Origin: Syngnathus acus | Taxonomy: Eukaryota; Chordata; Actinopteri; Syngnathiformes; Syngnathidae | Reading direction: 5' to 3' | DNA length: 64,000 nt | NCBI RefSeq assembly: GCF_901709675.1 | Contig: NC_051095.1 | Location: 11,485,956 to 11,549,955, forward strand | Shown: one piece after another, positions 26,193 to 36,350 of the stretch | Layout of the letters: each line of letters opens with the position of its first letter | Numbering within the stretch: the stretch's first letter is position 1 | Position numbers and translations under genes: made by a program | The notes under the pieces: generated by a model | Seen by the model: only the letters and a program-made list of their open reading frames with translations | Database searches by the model: none | What the model was told of the DNA's origin: nothing

Positions 26193-26660
26193 CACGGGTG
26201 TCACACTCAATTTTATCATGGGCCACTTTGTAGTAACAGCTTAAGTGATGACAACCAATTCATGTTTAAAGTTCAAACTTTAACCCAAACCCAATACGTG
26301 TTCAAACTCAATATTATCATGGGCCACTTTGTAGTTAAATTAGTAGAAATGGTAGTAGTTAACAGCTTAAATGGTGACACCCAATACAGGTTTAAAGGTC
26401 TTATTACCAAGAGAATATGGATTGCTAATCAGACATAATAATTTGTAGTATTGCTGTATGGATTGCTAATCAGACAAAATAATTTGTAGTATTGCTCAAG
26501 TCATTGAAAGACATCTCAACGTTATTTGTTATATGGGCAAATCTTAAATTTTGGTACAGATTTTAGCAAGGATCATGAATGTTGATATCTGCTTTTGCGT
26601 GCCACAGAAAATGACGTGGTGGGCCGGATCCGGCCTCTGGCCTTATGTTTGACACCTGTC
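26193..26660. mobile_element. hAT-like MITE, 468 bp, with 8-bp target duplication
   Basis: Ends are CACGGGTGTCACACTC and, inverted, GTTTGACACCTGTC. The flanks GTTTACAG (26185-26192) and GTTAACAG (26661-26668) are an 8-bp target duplication with one mismatch, as expected for hAT transposons. The right end contains GGCCGGATCCGGCCTC. The interior has no transposase coding but has two internal duplications: a 41-bp direct repeat from 26416 and a longer imperfect repeat containing ATCATGGGCCACTTTGTAG at about 26215 and 26315. It is the same family as 54520-54849. Confidence 0.82.
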
Positions 26661-26668
26661 GTTAACAG

Positions 26669-29230
26669 TGTCATTGGGGGACATTTATGAAGCCTCCACA
26701 TTGGAAATCATGGTGCCATTAGTGACCGCTTTCACGAGTGTTGCTCTTTGGGTTCCTTTGACCAAAAAATAACAACAGCATTCTAGATCTCACAAATACA
26801 ATCACAAAAATCTAAATTGGGATGTTTTTTTCATGTGAAAATGGTTCCAGTATATGTTGCAAGGGAGAGCAAATGTGAGAAACAGAGAAGATATGTCAAA
26901 CCCCTTGTATGGGTTCTCGGTATTACGTGAGTGAATATGGCCTGTAAAATTTATACATGGTTCTACGCTGACATTCCACTTCATTGAGATCAGTCTGCCA
27001 GAAAGCAGTGAACATTTAAGGTTAAACAAACCTGTGAATGACTTTGTGCTGTGTAAACTGCAGGTCCGTTTATGTGAGGCAACAATGATTGAGCTTTCAC
27101 ACTTGCGTGCTTTTATAGCACACATATATTTTTATTTGTTCAGCAGGTTCTCCCAGTGGCCAAAAACAACAAAGAACAACAACCAGAACATTAATATTAG
27201 TCAACTGTGGGCATGTGAAGCCCTTTGATTGGTTTCTCTGATTAAGTGCTATAGTATAGATAAATTCGACTTGACTTCACAACAAAAGTCCTAAAGTGTA
27301 GCACTTCTGTTAAGTGCTACTTACAAGTTCATATTTTTGCCAAGACGTATTTATATTATCAAGTGTAAATACTGATAAGGAAGGTACGGAGGGCATACTT
27401 TAACTAATAATGTATATTGACAGATGGTACACGCTGCTGTCTGATGAAACACACACCTTGAAAACCAACTAAAGGAATAGATTTCTGTCTTGGATGCATG
27501 TTATTGGACCACATTGCTATTTTTTTGTATTATTTCATACAAAAAGTAAGATTGGTGCTTGAATCTTACAGAGTAACCTGCAAAGCAATTTTTCTCACAC
27601 ACTATTGAATTTTGATATGCTGTCCAATTTTAGTAAAGTAAAGCAAAACATAGCATTTACATGCTAAAATGATGTTGAGTGGCAGTGGACACAAATGTCC
27701 AGTGAGCCCAACTAAACACAATTCACAGCTAAATGTTCTTATGTAAAATAACCATTTTGCTAACACTGCACTAGGTTTAAATATTGATTCTGTCATGACT
27801 AAGATTACATTTGATCACCTTAAGTGTTTGATAAAAGTGACAGACTGTAAGAATGGAATTTTCAACTTTTATGTTTTACTTGCACAAATGAAAGAAATAG
27901 AAATGACTTGCAAAGAAAAAATATGTTTGCTGCTGCTGCAAAATTGTTGACAAAACTACATAAAAGTCACAACTGCAGAGGAAACCCGGCAGTAAAAATA
28001 CGCATTTACAAGAAGGGACTACACTATGTGCATGTCATTCAATGCAAGATTGTATAACATTCTTTTTTTTAATGCTGGTCCACCAATGGTGATGAAGAGG
28101 GAGTGTGGGAGTGTGGAAAGATCTCTATTAATCTCTGGCATTACTGTAGTCATTTCCCCACTCCTCATCACCAGCACCATGTGCTCTATGAGATTTAAAA
28201 TATTTAAATCTGTAATCTGTCAGCATTATGAGGTTAACACACACCCGCAAGACTGGTGTCCTATCTGTCGCCACGCTTCACACATACATCACCGGAACTT
28301 GACGTCGCCTCTTGTAGCTCTGGCTGGATATGCCACTCCTGCTCGTTTCTGTAATTTCTCAACAGTGGAGTCGACACGCTGCTGGACCCCAGAGAAAAAT
28401 TAAGGGGGAAAGCGTGCAACTGGAAAGCAAAAGGAAGCAAAGAAGTGCGGCAAGGCGGCCAGAGAGGAAGCTGCTAATTGTTTCCGAAGTGTGGGTGACC
28501 CAGTGACTCAAGGGGAGCTCTTCCCCGTTCACTTAAAACGAGTAAACCGGCATTCATTCTTGATGGGGTAGCACAGACTCATGGTCTTCCACAGCGTGCT
28601 CTTATGAGCGGGTTGTTTTGTCAGCTGATGCTGTATTAAAGCCTCACTCATATACCCTCCATCCTTTGCACATGTCCAAGAGTTCCTCAAACTCTGAAAT
28701 CACGGCAAAGAATAAATAAAGGGGACAGGATAACAGTCAGCAAGGTTGACCCATATATGAATATTAGGTTGATGGAAGACACTCCAACATGGTCCATTTA
28801 GCCAGCTCCATGTCATGTCTGCATAGGACGGGCTTTTACTAAGCTTCTTAAGAGCCAGCCCCAGGGGATCTATGGAAGGATAGAGGTACTGACTCAGGCG
28901 TTATCTCAACCAATTTATCCCATGAATTAGACGGGCTCCGGCCTCTGTGTCCTGCCAGATCCACACAATACTTACTCCGTGTTAAGTAAATGAACGAGAT
29001 AGAAAGGGGGCTTAACGATTGCTTGGTAGGATAAGACGTTGGTGAATTGACAGAGGAAACGAACGCGTTCATGTGCATCTTTTTAATAATGGATTTACTG
29101 TCACTTGTTGGCATTTTCAGACTGGATTTAGAGGAACAAATCAGAACCACAATAACAAGGATTATAAAGAGATCCTTAAAAGCAAACGGTCAGGATGTCA
29201 CTTTTGCCTGAGACATGAGGTCCTAATTTC
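26669..29230. other. Presumed intron, nothing clear apart from one LINE tail
   Basis: No coding or RNA gene was recognised. A LINE-type tail is listed separately at 27200-27277. Confidence 0.45.
27200..27277 (+). mobile_element. LINE/SINE 3' tail, GACTT type
   Basis: TCAACTGTGGGCATGTGAAGCCCTTTGA ... GATTAAGTGCTATAGTATAGATAAATTCGACTTGACTT closely parallels 32375-32458, which has the commoner CTATATAAATAA and GACTTGACTT tail. Such tails are typical of 5'-truncated fish non-LTR retrotransposons. Clade not assigned. Confidence 0.6.
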
Positions 29231-29238
29231 ATAGAAGG

Positions 29239-29288
29239 GCGCATGCGCACTCGTCAGAAAATCCGGCCCGTCTATATATATTTTTTTG
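29239..29288. promoter_or_regulatory. NRF1-like palindrome plus TATA-like box
   Basis: GCGCATGCGC (29239-29248) is a perfect NRF1-type palindrome, followed 25 bp later by TCTATATATATTT. Downstream on the plus strand an AAC|GTAAGT donor-like sequence ends a possible first exon at about 29426. Both motifs are near-symmetric, so direction is uncertain. It may be an unannotated, possibly antisense, promoter or part of an old element. Confidence 0.25.
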
Positions 29289-29627
29289 TTTCCGGGGCAA
29301 GTCGAGTTTAGTGTGTTTGTGAGTTTGGTAGACAGTGCTAGGCCTCAATAGCACTACTATTGCACGCCTCTGACGTACTTGGCAGTTTGGTGACCAAAAG
29401 TAGCCTCGATTTTAGACCAGCTAAACGTAAGTTTAAGTTGGTTAATCGCGATTTCCGTGGATTTGATTAAGGCTCAGGTAGACCGATTCTGAGCTGCGCG
29501 GACATACATTATGTGGTGCATGTCATCAAATTCACAAATTCCTAAGGCTTTTTCCAATGTCCATCATGTTTTGGTATGGTATTTGGTTTGGTTTTGGTGT
29601 CTAACTAAGTGACTGATTGGTTAATTA

Positions 29628-30535
29628 CCGTATTTTACGGACTATAAATCGCTCTGGAGTATAAGTCGCACCAGCCATAAAATGCATAATAAAGAAAAAA
29701 AAGACATATGTAAGTCGCACCGGAGTATAAATCGCATTTTGGGGGGAAATTTACTTGACAAAATCCAACACCAAGAACAGACATGAATAGGCAACAACAG
29801 GCTGAACGGTACGATATACTAACATTCCTTAAACACAAACGGGGAACTGAGAACTTACCTGTTGTAACATCTTAAGAGTTATTCAAATAACTACAGCATA
29901 GATAACATGCCAATAAGTTTAGCGAACCATTTAACGGACTATAAATTGCTCTGGAGTATCAGTCGCACCAGCCATAAAATGCATGATAAAGAAAAAAATG
30001 ACATATGTAAGTCGCACCGGAGTATAAATCGCATTTTGGGGGGAAATTTACTTGACAAAATCCAACACCAAGAACAGACATGAATAGGCAACAACAGGCT
30101 GAACGGTACGTTATACTAACATTCCTTAAACACAAACGGGGAACTGAGAACTTACCTGTTGTAACATCTTAAGAGTTATTCAAATAACTACAGCATAGAT
30201 AACATGCCAATAAGTTTAGCGAACCATCTGGGTCACTCAAAATCATTAAATCCAATGGAATCTTCATCCTCTGTGTCACTTATAAACAACTCTGCTAACC
30301 CCGGATGTCGACGACGCAGCGCTTCCTCTTCTACTTGTCTTACGTCAGACTCATCGTCAGTTGCAGTTCCAATTATTCCACAGGCCTAGAGCAGCCTCTT
30401 GCGGTTTAGTATGAAAATAACACGTGCAACTATATAATGTGTTAATAATTTCACACATAAGTCGCTCCTGAGTATAAGTCGCACACCCGGCCAAACTATG
30501 AAAAAAAACGGCACCTTATAGTCCAGAAAATACGG
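29628..30535 (-). mobile_element. Pogo-like (Tc1/mariner superfamily) element, 908 bp, with transposase C-terminal relic
   Basis: Terminal inverted repeats CCGTATTTTACGGACTATAA and CCGTATTTTCTGGACTATAA (right end inverted) are flanked by TA on both sides, the target duplication of the Tc1/mariner/pogo superfamily. On the minus strand, about 30384-30230, an open segment reads ACGIIGTATDDESDVRQVEE, then EALRRRHPGLAELFISDTED, then EDSIGFNDFE and stop. The Cys-Gly-Ile plus acidic tail resembles the C-terminus of pogo/Tigger/CENP-B-type transposases; this call is from memory of the family. The catalytic domain is missing, so the copy is non-autonomous. A 297-bp segment is tandemly duplicated (29639-29935 and 29936-30232). 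Confidence 0.85.
29639..30232. repeat. 297-bp tandem duplication inside the pogo-like element
   Basis: Copy 1 (29639-29935) and copy 2 (29936-30232) differ at only a few positions, for example ATCGCTCTGG/ATTGCTCTGG and GCATAATAAAG/GCATGATAAAG. Each carries a perfect minus-strand splice donor, ACAG|gtaagt (cut after 30156 and after 29859). The junction falls at GGACTATAA, which also sits next to the left terminal repeat. Confidence 0.92.
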
Positions 30536-31483
30536 TAATTAGTCAAGAGGTACGTCACAGGATTTTTTTTTAGAAGTGAACATCAAATTTATCAATGTAT
30601 ACAATTTCATATCTTGTGGAAAGGAAAACTGCAGCAATTCAGTTTCGTGTAAAGGCTTTCCTTCTGTTGCTGTCATGTTTGTCTTGCAGAACCACATCTC
30701 GCTGCATCACAGAAAGAGTATGTGATGCATTTTTTAAATCTCGAAACTGAAAAACAATCAAAAATAGCTCCTCAGTGCCAGTGCATATCTTATTACACTC
30801 CTGATTTTAACTGACCAGGACATACCAGTCACACTTTTGTTGTTGTAGTCATGTGTAAAATGGCTAATTTCACTAATAAATATATGATCAATTTTGGCCA
30901 GCAGCAAATGCCGACATACTGCGTGACATCTGCTTTGTAGTTAGATGTAGAGCAGGCGATGTCCAAAATAATTTTTGCTAAGCAGACACTGGTCGTTGGC
31001 AGGCAAAACCTGTTAGTCAAGGGAAATGCTTTTGGGCCATGAACAATGTCAAATCTGTGTTAAATGTGTTATTTGGAGCTAATTTGAGGCCCCTTTTTGT
31101 TCCAGAACCATTTTGCTAGTACAACGTAGTGTCTTCTACTGCTTCCCATCTTATTAAGAGATGACACATTACCTTTTAGTACACCAGTAAAATCTATTTG
31201 GGGAGGAAGAAATAATAGATTTTAGAAGTATCACAATGCAAACTATTTCAAATTCATTAATATATTTCAACAATCAATTATTAAGCAATCAAATGCAAAA
31301 CCCAAAGCAGCTAAACTACAAATTACAATGACAGTTACTATCTCTAGTTGTCTCTGCCAGTGGCTCGAAGGTACGCGGCTGCTTCATACATCAGTGATGT
31401 CAAATTAGGCTGAGTGTCTCTGCTGAGTTACAGATTTAGATTTAGGTTTTGCATTTACTTTTATGCTAAATACGAGTGCCACC

Positions 31484-31852
31484 GACAAGAAACCACAAAG
31501 CTATGCATAATGGAAAAACAAGTAAATGTGAAGCTGAGAGAGGGAAACTCAAACATAGCCATTGTCCAAACATTGATTGGAGCCAATATAATCATTTGAA
31601 ATTCACTCAAGAAGAAAGAAGCTACTTGTAGTAAAAGATGTTGCAAGGGTAGGTAACGGAAAAAACAGCACTTGATTAGGGGAACATTGAGCGAGCTGTA
31701 AAGAAGACCCAAAACAATTGTCAGTGACATCAGTAAAAACCTTCAGAGGGCAGGAATGAAGCTGTTACAATCAACCATCTGCAGAGGACTTTATGAGCAA
31801 ACATACAAAAATGACATCAGGAGTCAAACCCAAAGATTTTTAGTCTAAAGCA
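31484..31852 (+). mobile_element. Tc1-like transposon relic, N-terminal half of the transposase
   Basis: Plus-strand DNA retains the DNA-binding half of a Tc1-like transposase with stops and frame changes. It runs from REGNSNIAIVQTLIGANII near 31540 to segments equivalent to ...AVKK-PKTIVSDISKNLQRAG near 31690-31755 and LLQSTICRGLYEQTYKNDIR near 31762-31820. The spacing follows the paired helix-turn-helix region of fish Tc1-like elements. The catalytic half and the inverted repeats are not seen here. Confidence 0.8.
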
Positions 31853-32374
31853 AAATAAAAAAAATATGCCTTTCTTTTTCAATAGTTTTGCAAGGTAGTG
31901 TGAGTTACCTACATTGCACTGCGTTACACTTGATGTAAGTAGGGGAAAGCCGTGCCAAAAGAATGACTTCTGCATAGGTATAGGGCAAACATGACTCGGA
32001 CATATTTCTGGTCAGCCGTATACAATTGGGAAATTATTCATTTCCTCCTCTGCATCTTCAAGACAACATGTCAAACACAATGAAGAATATTGGAAAACTT
32101 AAATAACCTTATCCCCCCTCCCACTGTCTGACTTTCAGATCTGCACTCGAGCAAACACAACGTGCCCACAATCATCCTTTCCAGACAAGTGGATTGGGGA
32201 GCAATAATACGTTGAAACGGAAACACAAGTGCACAAAGCCAGAGACCAATAGTGGCTCCGCTATGTCACATCAGGCCGATACAAACTGCTCAGCTAAGAA
32301 TGAGGCCGTGCTGACCTTTGTAGCACACTGAGGCTCATTAGGTTTTTCCTTGTAGGGACTCATGTAAACAAGTA

Positions 32375-32458
32375 TAATTGTCAACTGTGGCCATGTGAAG
32401 GCCTTTGAGACGTTTTTGTGATTAAAGGCTATATAAATAAGTTTGACTTGACTTGACA
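32375..32458 (+). mobile_element. LINE/SINE 3' tail, GACTT type
   Basis: Ends in ATTAAAGGCTATATAAATAA followed by TTTGACTTGACTTGAC. It is a better-preserved relative of 27200-27277. Confidence 0.65.
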
Positions 32459-32752
32459 AGTGCACACTTTGAACTGCACTATGAAACGTATCAGCGTGCT
32501 CAGGAGTGCGGTAGCCTGTGTGCCTGTCAGGGATCACACATTGACTGCTTCTTGATGGCCCGGCCCTTCCAGTCCACTGAAGGACAATCTGTCTAGAAAA
32601 TGAACACAATCGGCGGACTCTGTTCCTGGCATTTATTCGACGACAGCTTCAACAGAGATTGCCTTGTCTGCAGTAAATGAAGCTTATGTGATTTTTGACA
32701 ATGCAAGAGTCAAAGTCAAAGAATGTAAAAACGAGGTGCCAAGTGGGGACTG

Positions 32753-32755
<3 letters not shown>

Positions 32756-32783
<28 letters not shown>
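32756..32783 (+). repeat. Poly-A run (28 bases)
   Basis: Uninterrupted A28. It could be the tail of a retroposed sequence, but nothing recognisable precedes it. Confidence 0.95.
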
Positions 32784-32786
<3 letters not shown>

Positions 32787-34889
32787 CTATTTCAGACCGC
32801 CACTGAGACTAAATGACCAGGGGGAAATTGGAAGCATCTGAATAATTCTTATATTAAAACATCCAAACAATATTAACAGGAGTATTCGCTCTGATCACTC
32901 AATACAGAGTACTTATACCTCTATCTGGTATTTCTGCTATCTAAAATTTTATTTGACTCAATGACAAAATATGGTGAACAAAAACCTCTTTCTGATGGAG
33001 ATGATCAATAATTCGCTGATGCGTCACACTGTCACAGTATCACGCAAACTACGGCTGGACGATAAATCAAAATTTCAATCATGATTTCGATTTTGGCTCC
33101 TCTTGATCTTTATAACGAAACAATTGAAGCAGTCCGTTTTCAAGTTCCTAACTTTGTGAAAGAACCCTGAATGCACCATACTGCTTGCATAAGTGGGTGT
33201 GAAGCAAATGATATTCTACCTTTCCTGAGCTTCCTTTAAACTGTTTAATGACACCCTAATTGGAGTTTACTATTAAACTAAACACAACAAAAAGAATTAC
33301 ACATGTTGTGTAAATAGAGCATGCCACCACACTGCCCCTAAGAGGCCAAAACGCTCAGAAAGAGGTGTGTTTTTTTTCCCAGTATATTATTTTGGTATGT
33401 TTTAATTTTACATTCTTACTCATTTATTTCATTTATCGTTATTATAATATAGTCATTTAGATTTATAGTTATATCTAAAGGTGTTTTACCCAAGATACAA
33501 GGAATTTCGTTTCCTCAAAATTGAACAATACAATCATTCAATGACTTTATTTTGTCATACCAAAATAAATAAATTTCCACATGATGTCACATGAAATTAA
33601 GTCATCGACATCCTTGGTTAATCCAATAAGTCCGAGCACTTGTGAAAATAACATAAGATAAAATAAATGTGATAAAGAGATAAGGTATAACTTCAATGTG
33701 TGCAAAGATGCAAGGCATCTAAAGTGAGGTTGTTGAAGAATGAAAATTGCAGAAGTTTGATTTTAACATTTTTACAAGGTCATTTTATACTACTATATAA
33801 TAACCATCGACTATTTGAAAGTTAATAGCTGACCAAGGATAATGGTGAAATGTCAATCCATAATAATGGTCTAATAGGATAGGCTGGATCACTTGCTCAT
33901 ATTTGGCTCATTCACCTAAATCACAATGACAAAGAGCATTTGACATTTTCACTCGCTCGTTTCCAGTTTGGAACCCATTACTCTCAGCTACATTATTTGA
34001 GTGTGTGCCATGGCTTCTGCATACTGAGCTTGTTGTGCCCAGGCTTCTCCAGGAGTAAGAAAATAGACAGACATGCAGCCTGCAGCATCGCACTGCCTTT
34101 AAACTTGCATCAGCTTCTTCTTCTTCTAGTCTATTCTCAGCAACATGCACCTGTCTTTTGTTAACTTAAGAATTGCAAAAAGTGAATTATTCTCTGGATC
34201 CTTCGATCAGAGGGTTCAAATGATGAGGATGGAAATAATACATTGATTCTCCCAAATTGATAAAAATATACTAATCCCAGCTCATAGAGGCAGATTATCT
34301 CTAAATAATCATATCCCACATGCCTGTAAATAGGCATTTGAATTGAGCAGGCTATTTATCTAACAACAAACTAACAGGAAGCCTCAACATGGAGATAAAA
34401 ATGTTCAATAAACAAAATAAATGCTTTATGGAAATTACCCTAAATATAGTGATGCGCTACCACTGCATATTTGAACTTATGTGCTTTTTTTCATGTGGCT
34501 GCAGTCTTTTTTTTATTTTTTTTTGTGCGGGAGCTCGTGCGTCACTCCTCCATCACGCACACGCATTGTCTTTTTGAAAGTAACAAGTGTTCGCAATGGG
34601 AACAATTAGCACAAAGCATGCATACATCCCGACACGCAGCATTATTTGGCGGGTGCTGGAACACGTCGCATTTGTGTCGGTGTTTTTCTTTGTAAAAAAA
34701 AAAAAAACGGAGTCCAAGTGCATGCATCTCTTATGTTGGGGCAGCGCGTTCAAACCCAGGGATGGGTTGGAGAAGTAGAATGTAATGAGCGTTGCAAAAA
34801 TATGACTTCGGCTCTTAGTTTTCTCCCACAAATAATACAGACACATAGTCCACAAGCTTCCCATTAATGAGTGTCAGGAAATATCTCAC

Positions 34890-35290
34890 CTGCACAATCC
34901 AGATGTAAATCCCCCCATAACCGCGCGTCTGCCTTTACAGTAAAGAAATGGAAAATAATTACGTGGGTATACTCCAAATCCCACAAATGGCTTTTTTCAA
35001 AATTTTATTTCTTTGAGAAATAAGCCTCCAGTGCAGCAAGTCTCATTCCGTTCGCCCCGCCGTCATTTCCAAAAAGGTGGCTCCAGAGCGTGAGTTGTTT
35101 CCCGGCGAGAAAGCTCTCCCTTCACAGTTCGCCTGCCTCTGGAGAGGATGCTCTTTCGCCTCAACTCGAGGCTCAAAGCCAGCCTGGCGAGAACGCGCAG
35201 CGCGACCCCGCTGCCTTCTCCCGAGCGCCAATTGGAGCCGGAGAGGAGAGTTACTAGGTAACCAAGGGCACACGCATCATACGTGAGGAA
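34890..35290 (-). promoter_or_regulatory. CpG-rich candidate promoter and non-coding first exon of nlgn3
   Basis: This block stands out from the AT-rich surroundings by GC content and CpG frequency, especially 35040-35290 (GAACGCGCAGCGCGACC). It contains a CCAATTGG box (35228-35235) and the X-box-like palindrome GTTACTAGGTAAC (35250-35262), similar to RFX sites. On the minus strand a consensus donor GTGCAG|gtgagat cuts after 34890. A transcript starting near 35.2 kb would give a roughly 300-nt non-coding exon that could splice to the acceptor at 8233. Gene assignment and direction are inferred: it could also be a promoter of another transcript. Confidence 0.38.
35250..35262. promoter_or_regulatory. 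X-box / RFX-like palindrome
   Basis: GTTACTAGGTAAC reads GTTACC-T-AGTAAC on the other strand and fits the RFX half-site pair with a 1-bp spacer. It lies 15 bp from the CCAAT box at the edge of the CpG-rich block. Confidence 0.5.
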
Positions 35291-35380
35291 AAGAAGTACA
35301 GCAGATCGATGCTGTCCAACTATGTGCGCGGACCTTCTGATTTCAATTATTGATTATCGTGTGAATTCATTCATACATGA

Positions 35381-35418
35381 ATTATTATTATTATTATTAT
35401 TATCATTATTATTATTAT
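35381..35418. repeat. (ATT)n microsatellite, left of the SINE
   Basis: ATT units with one ATC variant, directly abutting the SINE tail. Confidence 0.95.
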
Positions 35419-35738
35419 CCATCCATTTTCTGTACCGCTTGTCCCCACGGGGGTCGCGGGCGGGCTGGAGCCTATCCCAGCAGTCATCGGGCAGTAGGCG
35501 GGGGACACCTTGAACCGGTTGCCAGCCAATCGCAGGGCACACAGAGACGAACAACCATCCGCACTTGCACTCACATCTATGGGCATATTGGATTGCTCAA
35601 TCAGCCTACCATGCATGTTTTTGGGATGTGGGAGGAAACCGGAGTGCCCGGAGAAATCCCACGCAGGCAAGGGGAGAACATGCAAACTCCACACAGGGTG
35701 GGCCAGAGGTTGCTAACCAGTGCGCCACCAAGCCACCC
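35419..35738 (-). mobile_element. tRNA-derived SINE
   Basis: Read on the minus strand it starts GGGTGGCTTGGTGGCGCACTGG (A-box-like) and continues through GTGTGGAGTTTGCATGTTCTC, GGGAGGAAACC-type and AAAAACATGCATGGTAGG segments. It then gives CCTGCGATTGGCTGGCAACC and TGCTGGGATAGGCTCCAGC and ends ACAAGCGGTACAGAAAATGG. The B box seems lost. It is the same family as 59682-59975 and 61812-62009. The long open frame across this block is an artefact of repeat and microsatellite. Confidence 0.92.
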
Positions 35739-35757
35739 TATTATATTATTATTATTC

Positions 35758-35792
<35 letters not shown>

Positions 35793-35817
35793 TTATTTTT
35801 TAATATTATTATTATCA
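35739..35817. repeat. (ATT)n microsatellite, right of the SINE
   Basis: ATT units interrupted by TCTT and AATTTATTTTT. With 35381-35418 it brackets the SINE. Confidence 0.95.
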
Positions 35818-36029
35818 TTCAGCCCACTTTTTTACGTGTATCGCCGTCCACAAAATGTATCCCATTTACATTGTTCAAGTTCAACATATTCAAAAAATGA
35901 GCAGCATAAAGGTATTATTTTTCTTATTTTGAAAATTGGGTTTACCCACAAATCCACATTTAGACCCAAAGAGTCCCCATTAATTATCAATGGCACATTC
36001 AGACTCTCATCAAAATTCTAAATGTTAAG

Positions 36030-36350
36030 CTCATTCAATTCACATCTATTTCAACATTGCAGGAATTCCCACATGCCAAAATGTCCAATACATTTTTCAA
36101 CAATATATTTCCACACCATTCTGTCATTCAAAATCAGACCATATCTTTTGATACAATTCCACATCATTCCATATCTTTCAACTTAGTGAACATTTTCTAT
36201 ACCAATATCATTCCACATCCATCTATATTCTTCAGTAGCGTTCCACACCATTTCACATCTATCAATATCATTCCACACTTTTCACCAACATATTACACAT
36301 TTTGACCAATATCATTCCATATTATTCAAAATCATTCAAGTTTCTAACTT
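36030..36350 (+). repeat. Degenerate ATTCCA/TTCAACA tandem tract
   Basis: Irregular repetition of short units such as ATTCCACATC, TTTCAACA, ATATCATTCCACA and CCATATCTTTCAAC, almost free of G on this strand. A related tract lies at 48960-49335. The open frames here arise from the low-complexity composition. Confidence 0.8.

Larger units (their letters stand above)
30540..34880. other. Presumed intron 1, promoter-proximal end
   Basis: No coding gene was recognised. It contains the Tc1-like half at 31484-31852, the LINE tail at 32375-32458 and a 28-base poly-A run at 32756-32783. Confidence 0.45.

Noticed and set aside
29635-29838. Minus-strand open frame with YYAFYGWCDLYS, also seen near 12990-13040
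   Set aside because: This peptide is a spurious translation of the pogo-like element's terminal region, outside its coding relic.
35377-36021. 214-codon plus-strand open frame
   Set aside because: It runs through ATT repeats and an antisense SINE; no protein logic.
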